DNA from: a virus
IMG/VR virus record: IMGVR_UViG_3300020466_000336
Location: 1-43,132 of that record
Length of the DNA stretch: 43,132 nucleotides
Direction: 5' to 3' (one strand)
Positions 37,301 to 43,132 of the stretch are shown piece after piece. Each line of letters opens with the position of its first letter. Positions within the stretch are counted from its first letter, which is position 1. The notes below the pieces were generated by a model, which was not told the origin of the DNA, searched no databases, and was given only the letters and a program-made list of their open reading frames with translations. The position numbers were made by a program, and so were the translations under genes.

Positions 37301-40300
37301 ATGGAGCCGGAATCAGGGCAGATGACACTCGACTCGCAACTAGAAGCGGGAGCCCAGGAACAGGTGAGGGTGGGAGTCGAGAAGCTGGAGCAGAATGCTA
37401 GCGGTGTCCGGCCGGCTGCTCTCGGTACCGAGCAGGCGCCGGAGGCAGGCGAGGCGCTGGGTGCGCCGGAAGAGCATGACGGGGCACGGGTGTTTGTGCA
37501 GGAGCGTGAAGAGCACGGACCTGGCAAGGCTAGCCCGGACGCGATTTCATACGTTCAGTCTTCACCAGACGGAACGACAGCGCTAGAAATTTCTGTGCGA
37601 CCCAGCGGCAAGCGTTGGCACCAACTGTATCTATCGCTTGGCAATGGCCAGTTTGTACAGAAGTCGATCGGGTCGAAGTTGCCGGAAAGTATTTCGCAGC
37701 TGGTGCCGGAACTGCGCCAGAAGGAAGAGCAGCGGCGGCTCAGGGAAGATGCGAGTAACGCCAAACTTGCCGAAGAGAAAAAGAAAGAGCGGGCGATCGC
37801 TGCGAAGCACGGATTCATTGAAGGTGCCGAATTAGGGGTCATAGTTCCGAACACAGGGAAGCAGCTGCGTGGAGCGCGGATAGTTAAAGATCATGGTGAC
37901 GGAACTTTCGATGTTGAAGGTACCGCGGGCGCAAAGCGAGCTCGCATTACAAAGCTATCCGCAACACGGATTGCTCGGGCAGTTGAGCGCTATAAGGCTG
38001 AATCTTCCAATCCTGATGAATCTAGAGAGGACCAGCAAGAGTCAGGCAGCTTGGAAAGTTTTGGCGAGAAACTGGGCGGTTCTCGAGCTGATCGAGCGCA
38101 GTGGCAGATGGCCCAGGCGATCGCGGAGATGGACGACAAAGAGATCGCCAGTCAACCGCTGAGCAAGCTCTGGCCCAAAGATAGCCTCGATAAGATCGAG
38201 GACAAGTTTGTAGCGGCCTTTGCGACAGCTGCAAGGGCCGAGATTCCTGCCAAACCTCGGAAATCTTACAAACTTCACGGTTGGGTGGAGAAAGTGAAAG
38301 TGCTGGCTGGTGCAGTAGCGGCGCTGGAGGGAAAATCCGAACTGCATGATCCCAACGTGATGCGCGACCGCCTGCTCGACCTGCTGGATAAGGCCCGTGG
38401 CCTGGATGGATTCAAGTCCAAGGTTCAGCTGATGATGGAAGTGGATCGAGAGCACTGGGGCCGTATCAAAACTTTTCGATACTATCCGAATTCCTACCGC
38501 TTCGAATATGACGCGGAAACGGATCAGCGCAACAAGGTGCTCCATCCGCATGCGGTACTCCGTACCGTGGACGGTGGCCACTCGGAGTACGACGGCGCTG
38601 AGTGGCGAGATCATTTGCCTGCTATCAGGAAGCTGCTGGGCAAGGATTCGCAAAAGCCTGCCCGGGCGACCCGGTTAAAATTTCATGTGCGCGGGACCGT
38701 AAAGCGTGGCTACCACCTGTACAAAGATGGTGACACCGAGTATCGCGAAGTGGCCGGGCCCTTCGAAACGCCGGAAGAGGCGTTCACCTACCGCGAAGAA
38801 CAGCATGACAAACTGGCCGACGCCTGGGAGCAGATCAAGGCCAAGGACAATGTCAGCCGGAAGGAGCTGCGCAGGAAGGAAAATCGCCCCCGGACAGGGC
38901 AGGACTGGCGGAAGGGTAAAGATGTCACTCCGGAGCAGTTTCAGGAGTCCTTCGGGTTTCGCGGTACAGAATTTGGCAACTGGGTAACGCAGGGTAAAGG
39001 AGCCAGGGATCGGCAGGGGATGCTGAACCAGGCCTTCGACGCGCTCATGGACCTGGCGGCGATCCTCGATGTGCCGAGCCGTGCCATGTCTCTGGAAGGG
39101 CAGTTGGGCATTGCATTTGGCTCCCGAGGGCATGGATGGGCCTCCGCGCACTTTGAGCCTGGCAATCTCGTTATCAATCTCACGAAAACCCGGGGCGCTG
39201 GAGCGCTCGCGCACGAATGGTTCCACGCGCTGGACAACTATTTCCAGCGAAAGCGCGGCATTGGCAAGAGCCGTGAGGGCATGTACATCACCTATCGCCC
39301 CGAGCCATTGATGCGGCACAAGAGCAAAGACCGGATGATGCCGCTCACGCGCGGGGAGCTGTCGCGACGCTTCCAGCGCGCCCAGGAGGCTGGTCGGACC
39401 TCTGAAGCGAGTGCCTATGACCCTCAAAACTGGGAGCCAGATCCCAGCCACCCTGAAGGGGTGCGGCCGGAAGTGGAGGTCGCGTTTGCTGACCTGGTAG
39501 AAAAACTGCGCGAGTCCCCGATGATCAAGCGCGCTGAAGCTATTGATAAGGGCAAGGCGGACGGGTATTGGTCGCGAATCATTGAGGTCGCGGCTCGATC
39601 ATTCGAAAGCTACATCATCTACAAGATGGGTCTGGAGGGGTTTGAGAACGACTTCCTGGCGAACGTGGTCAGCTGGGATGGCTGGCAGAACGCAGGGAAG
39701 AACGACGAGCGTTATCCCTATATTCGATCCGATGAGATCGCGCCGATTGAGCAGGCCTTCGACCGACTATTTCGGGTGATCGAGGCCAGGCAAGAGGCAG
39801 AAAATGTCGTCTTGTACTCGAAATCAGCTATACTGGCGGCCGAATCCAGCCCGACCGGCATGCCGGTCCAGCGAGTCGAGAGTGAGACGCAGAACTTCCT
39901 TGCCCGGTATATTGGAGCGTCAGCAGGGCTACACGTGCGGGTACATCGCACTCAGGAAGAGGCCTTCGGGCCAGACTCCCGACGAGAAGTCGGGCGAATC
40001 AAGGCAGGATTCACCCCCAGCGAGAATACCCTCCATATCGTCGCCGAGCACGTCGAGGATCGGTCTGATCTGCTCGCTACGCTACGCCATGAAATCTTTG
40101 TCCACAAGGGCTTGGGCTTTCTGTCACCGCGGCAGCAGCGGGAACTCTTCGAAGTCATAGCGCGAGAAGCGCCCAACAGTAGTTCCCTGGCGCCTCTGTG
40201 GGCTTCTGTACAGAAAAACTATGCGAACGAGCCGTGGCAGGTGCAGGCCGAGGAACTGCTCGCACTTGTGGCCGAGGGCCGCTACAGCAGCTTCGATCGT

Positions 40301-43132
40301 GCCTGGGGGAAAATACTCAACTTTATCCGCAGATTGCTGGCTAAGTTTGGCTTGATCAAGGAGTCCATTGAGCGCAGCGACCTGATGCAGGTCGTCTATG
40401 CCATGGGTGATGCCTTTCGCGAGGGTCGAGTCGCGAAACAGCGGCGCGAAGATCAGTTTCTGCAGGCTGTGTATCACGGGACGCCGCATGAGTGGGAGGG
40501 ACATCAGCCATCCTTGGAGCGTGTAGGCACCGGTGAGGGTGCGCAGGCGTTCGGTTGGGGGTTGTACTTCGCTGGGCATCGCGGTGTTGCTGAGTATTAT
40601 CGAGATGAAATCACGCAGAAGCATGAGCGATTTGAGGTCCAGATAAGCAATGCTTTGAGATCAGCCGGGCTGATCGAGGGCGTTAAGGATAATGCGCATC
40701 TGGGTTATGTTGTCGTCGAGATTTTGCAGCGGCATGAGGATGGACAAACGCTGCTGGAGGCAGCACAGAATTTTTATGGCGATAGCAAGCAGTTGCTGAA
40801 TCAGCAGCCCGATAGTGCGATCTACTTGTCTCAAGTGGCGGAGGCCGAAAAGATTCTCCGCCTGATCAATGACGGGTTCGCGCTACGCGAGCCTTCGGGG
40901 GGGCGGCTGTATGAGGCGGAAATTCCAGAAGATAGTGATCTGTTGGATTGGGATCTGGTAGTACCTGAGCAGCCGCAGCGCGTGCGTCAGGCTATTGATC
41001 AGTTGGAAGAATATTTCAACAGCGAATTTCCCGATGTATTAGACGACTACCTCGATCGGCTGGGGCGCGAGTGGGTAGAGTTGACTGGTTCTGAAGTATA
41101 CAAAATTGTTGAGCGCGCCGGACTTGATGACATTTTGCCAACCCTGGATGTGGAGTATCAGCGAGCTTTGCGAACTGATGAGCGCGCATCACTGTACTTG
41201 GGCAGTCTCGGAGTTCCTGGCCTGCGTTACCGCGATCAGTTTAGCCGTGGAGTGGCAGATGTCACGGGCGTGACATACGACGGTGTAAAGGACCAGCTCG
41301 CTGCACGCTGGGAGGACCAGAATGCTAAGGCCTTTATTGCCTGGGCGATCCGCCAGGACGGAGGCTACCTGCAACACGGATACAGCAGGAACGCACAGAT
41401 AGGCCACGTCATTGGCTATGCGCGCCGGCAGTTCCCCGATATCACATTGGAGCAGGAGGATCAGCTGTTCGATGTGATGGAATCCTATGACCCCAGCAAG
41501 GTTCATGTGAAGCGCGGAACGCACAATTATGTGATCTGGGACGAGGCCGTGATCGATGTGCAGGCCGTTAACGATCAGGCGGTCGAGCGGCAGCGCAAGA
41601 CGCTATTCTCGGCTCGCTCCGAGGTCGCCGACCTGTTCCGGCGAGCATTACAGAAGGTTGTTCGAGATGGCGATCGCCCCGCAAAGGCGCTGGAACTGGG
41701 TGACACACCTGCCGTGCTGCGCGCTGTTGGTGCGGTGGATGGACCCCTGACGATCCCTGCGCGTGTCGTACACAAAGCAACGTCTGGCAAGCATTCTGTG
41801 CCGCTGTCAGTTGTCGAGCAGCTGCCCGAATTGATGGCTGACCCAGCCCTGGTGATGCGCTCCGCGTCGCGGCCGGGCGATTCCATGGTGGTGTTTGTGA
41901 GTGCCGAAGATTCCGCTGGCGACCCTGTGGTCGTGGCGGTTCGGGTCGGGCAGCGCGACTCTGATCGCAAGCTCGTTGTGAACAGCATCCGCAGTATCTA
42001 CGGGAAAGAAAATGTGGGGGTGGTCCGATCTTGGGTGCGTCAGGGGCTGACGCTGTACTACCACACAAAGAAAAGCCTTGAGCTACCACGGCTGAACGGG
42101 CTGAAGTTGCCGACACGCCGTGGAGAAGTTCAAGGCCAGGTGAGTCAAGAGCTCCCACGGCGTGCCGGGGTCCAATTCCCCGGGCGCGATGGACGAGCCC
42201 CAGACTCAGTCGAAAGGGTATTGACAGAGCGGGATATTGTCAAGAAGCCCCCTAAGACGTTGTTTAGTAAGACATCTCGCCCCGCGAAGCAGAGCAAACC
42301 GAAGGAAAAACCGAAAACTCGGCAGCAACGAGATGAGGAATACCGGCAGCGCATGGACAACTACACCGATGCCCAGCGGGCGGTGTTGGCGGCCGCGCTC
42401 GAGGCGGACGGGGCGAAGAGCAGCCGCAGCATGCGTGAATGGATCAGGGAGCACCTGTCCGACAAGGGCGCAGCCTACTACAGCACCACTCTGGCGCTGG
42501 TGCCACGGCAGTACTTCCCAGACTTTGCCCCGCAGGGTGTTACATCGGTAGCGGCTTACGTCCACGATGCCAACTCCATGGACGCCAGGCGCAACGAACT
42601 GCAGGGCAAGCATGCGGAGTTTGCGCGCCGGTGGGAGAAATGGGCGAAGAAGAATCCGGTCATGCAAAGGAAGCTGGCCGACCTGATGCACCAGGCGACG
42701 ATCGCCGGCGTCGATCCCGCCGAGGATTACAAGCCTCTGATCACTCCGGAAGAGGCCGCCCAGCAGTTGCGTGTGCAGGATCAGCGGATGCGGGATGCAC
42801 CTGGCAGTGCCAAGCAGCCCATGCTGGCCAAAAAGCGTCAGATCAAGATGAAGCTGTCCCAGGAGAACAAGCGCAAAGCGGCGGCTCCGGCGCTACAGCG
42901 GAAGTGGGACGCGCTGCCAGAGGAAGCGAAGGCAATCTACATCCAGGCCCGGGATGACTATACCGCCCAGCGGGCGTTGATCTTCAAGGCCCTCGAGGAC
43001 CGCATCGAGCGCTCTGAGGCGGAAGAGGGGCCCAAGGGCGACCTGATGGCGTTGCTCCGCCTGGAATTCGAGTCACAGATGGTGGAGGGCCCGTATTTCC
43101 CCCTCAAGCTGTTGATTTGCACCGAAAATTGA
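34394..43132 (+). CDS. Giant polyvalent protein, 3' end apparently lost
   Basis: A 2912-residue protein. It opens with three DFSGT repeats, then a Gly/Ala hydrophobic region (about 150-330). Likely domains in order: inorganic-pyrophosphatase-like (about 569-714, GHIEVGASGKPGG, YIKRTEGADGDHVDVFVG); LPD1 with zincin motif (about 1499-1640, HEWFHALDNYF with H1607); second zincin-like region (H1899, HEIFVHKGL); ADP-ribosyltransferase-like (about 2025-2390, VYHGTPHEW, GEGAQAFGWGLYFA, THNYVIWDE); MuF-C-like (about 2412-2565, VVHKATSGKHSVPLS, SIRSIYGKEN). The end reads GPYFPLKLLICTEN and a stop. Relatives usually continue from YFPL into a PLxRFG motif and hundreds more residues, so this copy looks truncated at the prophage edge. 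Such proteins are injected with DNA and counter host defences. Confidence 0.85.
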   Translation: MPVDINAIDFSGTDIGQEAPAGPDFSGTGLEDVDFSGTELEQELPERSALRAAGDLGASFGVGANMLLETAGNLYGLASGDMENWATMQGESGREFWQDLKSERLVAKEQARQARIDQANGEWSKAGVAFWDTVSDPDLLTSFLFEQVPMMLPIAGVGRVGAAGAKALGGGAKAAARVGAGAGMGTAAAMQGSDAGSQAYDQLMALPDELWKEHPAYQALLADKVDPEVAKHTVAMELSRDAAIVSGLVSLGTMALLPGGAYIESRLGGGKAAANATGSFWKRLGKNTVGEALQEGAEEAAGAASANYFTRLVNPAQSVTEGTGQSFGLGAAMGGPISAVGTTAEAGIERLTNRRQPESDDDVAIDLDDTLDDDLPMLEDYERQAPDPNVTETPLAPGEAIDPATGEILKADEVSDIQAAQPISQALEQGQTIDLTGEQDASVGYPSEELPPLEAYAGDPESLQDGPQAPPVPSPQQSLELNAPESPAEVVPGEQDAEPAQDLGAPEIPGAEPVSQDNATAPPQEAGMPLERVEQEQRSDIDAAAQEAATSPTNDRPEPTEAQIEAGNYKKGHIEVGASGKPGGARSAGLKVTIENPRGSVRSGKDRDGNEWSVEMRDHYGYIKRTEGADGDHVDVFVGPHEKSRAVFVIDQIDQETGQFDEHKVMLGFHSRDEAVAAYLANYTDGWKVGPVSPMGFRSFQQWLKDGDTSKPFNPDLRAQAEQTAQNAPASDAPATREDLEAAVARLQSLRALLDTKDPALSKRMIGEVETLLEGMQGSLDASEGLGQLPPAATIARKLSKLERTAAGWRTREEAAAMQAEIAARQAEKEERLQIEGDMAKPFKQLGDIPGIYPDERHWSRLEDRDIDWSPAIEKAESARQALNEIGVYDSEQSHKANGKNVTSMGSIAGTIQRLAMDIDGYIRGDKRSDPMNRLSRIVSNSKELGVDATGILSNEDMARAAKFLGRPSMEPESGQMTLDSQLEAGAQEQVRVGVEKLEQNASGVRPAALGTEQAPEAGEALGAPEEHDGARVFVQEREEHGPGKASPDAISYVQSSPDGTTALEISVRPSGKRWHQLYLSLGNGQFVQKSIGSKLPESISQLVPELRQKEEQRRLREDASNAKLAEEKKKERAIAAKHGFIEGAELGVIVPNTGKQLRGARIVKDHGDGTFDVEGTAGAKRARITKLSATRIARAVERYKAESSNPDESREDQQESGSLESFGEKLGGSRADRAQWQMAQAIAEMDDKEIASQPLSKLWPKDSLDKIEDKFVAAFATAARAEIPAKPRKSYKLHGWVEKVKVLAGAVAALEGKSELHDPNVMRDRLLDLLDKARGLDGFKSKVQLMMEVDREHWGRIKTFRYYPNSYRFEYDAETDQRNKVLHPHAVLRTVDGGHSEYDGAEWRDHLPAIRKLLGKDSQKPARATRLKFHVRGTVKRGYHLYKDGDTEYREVAGPFETPEEAFTYREEQHDKLADAWEQIKAKDNVSRKELRRKENRPRTGQDWRKGKDVTPEQFQESFGFRGTEFGNWVTQGKGARDRQGMLNQAFDALMDLAAILDVPSRAMSLEGQLGIAFGSRGHGWASAHFEPGNLVINLTKTRGAGALAHEWFHALDNYFQRKRGIGKSREGMYITYRPEPLMRHKSKDRMMPLTRGELSRRFQRAQEAGRTSEASAYDPQNWEPDPSHPEGVRPEVEVAFADLVEKLRESPMIKRAEAIDKGKADGYWSRIIEVAARSFESYIIYKMGLEGFENDFLANVVSWDGWQNAGKNDERYPYIRSDEIAPIEQAFDRLFRVIEARQEAENVVLYSKSAILAAESSPTGMPVQRVESETQNFLARYIGASAGLHVRVHRTQEEAFGPDSRREVGRIKAGFTPSENTLHIVAEHVEDRSDLLATLRHEIFVHKGLGFLSPRQQRELFEVIAREAPNSSSLAPLWASVQKNYANEPWQVQAEELLALVAEGRYSSFDRAWGKILNFIRRLLAKFGLIKESIERSDLMQVVYAMGDAFREGRVAKQRREDQFLQAVYHGTPHEWEGHQPSLERVGTGEGAQAFGWGLYFAGHRGVAEYYRDEITQKHERFEVQISNALRSAGLIEGVKDNAHLGYVVVEILQRHEDGQTLLEAAQNFYGDSKQLLNQQPDSAIYLSQVAEAEKILRLINDGFALREPSGGRLYEAEIPEDSDLLDWDLVVPEQPQRVRQAIDQLEEYFNSEFPDVLDDYLDRLGREWVELTGSEVYKIVERAGLDDILPTLDVEYQRALRTDERASLYLGSLGVPGLRYRDQFSRGVADVTGVTYDGVKDQLAARWEDQNAKAFIAWAIRQDGGYLQHGYSRNAQIGHVIGYARRQFPDITLEQEDQLFDVMESYDPSKVHVKRGTHNYVIWDEAVIDVQAVNDQAVERQRKTLFSARSEVADLFRRALQKVVRDGDRPAKALELGDTPAVLRAVGAVDGPLTIPARVVHKATSGKHSVPLSVVEQLPELMADPALVMRSASRPGDSMVVFVSAEDSAGDPVVVAVRVGQRDSDRKLVVNSIRSIYGKENVGVVRSWVRQGLTLYYHTKKSLELPRLNGLKLPTRRGEVQGQVSQELPRRAGVQFPGRDGRAPDSVERVLTERDIVKKPPKTLFSKTSRPAKQSKPKEKPKTRQQRDEEYRQRMDNYTDAQRAVLAAALEADGAKSSRSMREWIREHLSDKGAAYYSTTLALVPRQYFPDFAPQGVTSVAAYVHDANSMDARRNELQGKHAEFARRWEKWAKKNPVMQRKLADLMHQATIAGVDPAEDYKPLITPEEAAQQLRVQDQRMRDAPGSAKQPMLAKKRQIKMKLSQENKRKAAAPALQRKWDALPEEAKAIYIQARDDYTAQRALIFKALEDRIERSEAEEGPKGDLMALLRLEFESQMVEGPYFPLKLLICTEN

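Noticed and set aside
1-43132. tRNA genes, rRNA, insertion sequences
   Set aside because: I saw no cloverleaf-like tRNA, rRNA-like segment, transposase gene or flanking terminal inverted repeats, though a tRNA scan could not be run.

Overview
The window reads as an almost complete temperate podovirus-like prophage of a GC-rich, probably gammaproteobacterial host. The host guess rests on a PrtN-family regulator, enterobacterial-type promoter and DnaA-box sequences, and an Rz/Rz1 spanin pair that implies an outer membrane. It is an inference, not a demonstration. The window opens exactly on the integrase start codon and closes exactly on the stop codon of a giant virion gene, so no flanking host DNA or complete att site is visible. 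There is a terminase, portal, scaffold, HK97-like capsid, adaptor genes and ejection-type proteins, but no tape measure or tail tube. That points to a short-tailed phage.

Layout. 1-2880: integrase (+) meeting a leftward, overlapping four-gene operon (PDDEXK exonuclease, two unknowns, PrtN-like regulator). 2880-3960: the lysogeny switch, with a repressor (-), a Cro-like protein (+), and two divergent promoters PL and PR carrying nearly identical operator-like elements between their -35 and -10 boxes. 3960-7042: replication and early genes. The replication protein gene contains a lambda-like candidate origin: GTCC/GGAC iterons, a perfect DnaA box, five AGATAC hexamers and a 12-bp perfect hairpin. 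It is followed by a dNTP diphosphohydrolase-like protein, a Ref/DUF968-like nuclease and a candidate late regulator, ending at a strong terminator at 7172.

7212-16118: an unusual accessory block. It holds a 1532-residue secreted protein with a beta-propeller/hydrazine-synthase-alpha-like region and two c-type heme motifs. This gene is translationally coupled to a 968-residue beta-helix/Ig-repeat protein and followed by small phage-type proteins. 16121-17462: lysis cassette (lytic transglycosylase, holin-like protein, Rz, and an Rz1 nested in Rz in another frame). 17455-26613: packaging and head (TerS, TerL, portal, scaffold, capsid, adaptors), with RNA hairpins at the gene boundaries around scaffold and capsid. 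26610-30937: tail and fibre proteins. 30934-34392: a GNAT acetyltransferase and four ejection-type proteins. 34394-43132: a 2912-residue polyvalent protein with pyrophosphatase-like, LPD1/zincin, second zincin, ADP-ribosyltransferase-like and MuF-C-like regions. It stops abruptly inside what looks like a PLxRFG motif.

How it works together (inferred). The repressor holds PL and PR shut in the lysogen. On induction, PL drives the recombination/excision operon and PR drives Cro, origin firing and nucleotide/nuclease functions, and a late regulator then opens the long rightward late operon. The most notable items are the heme-protein block, the giant gene that appears cut at the prophage boundary, the in-gene origin, and the matched operator pair.
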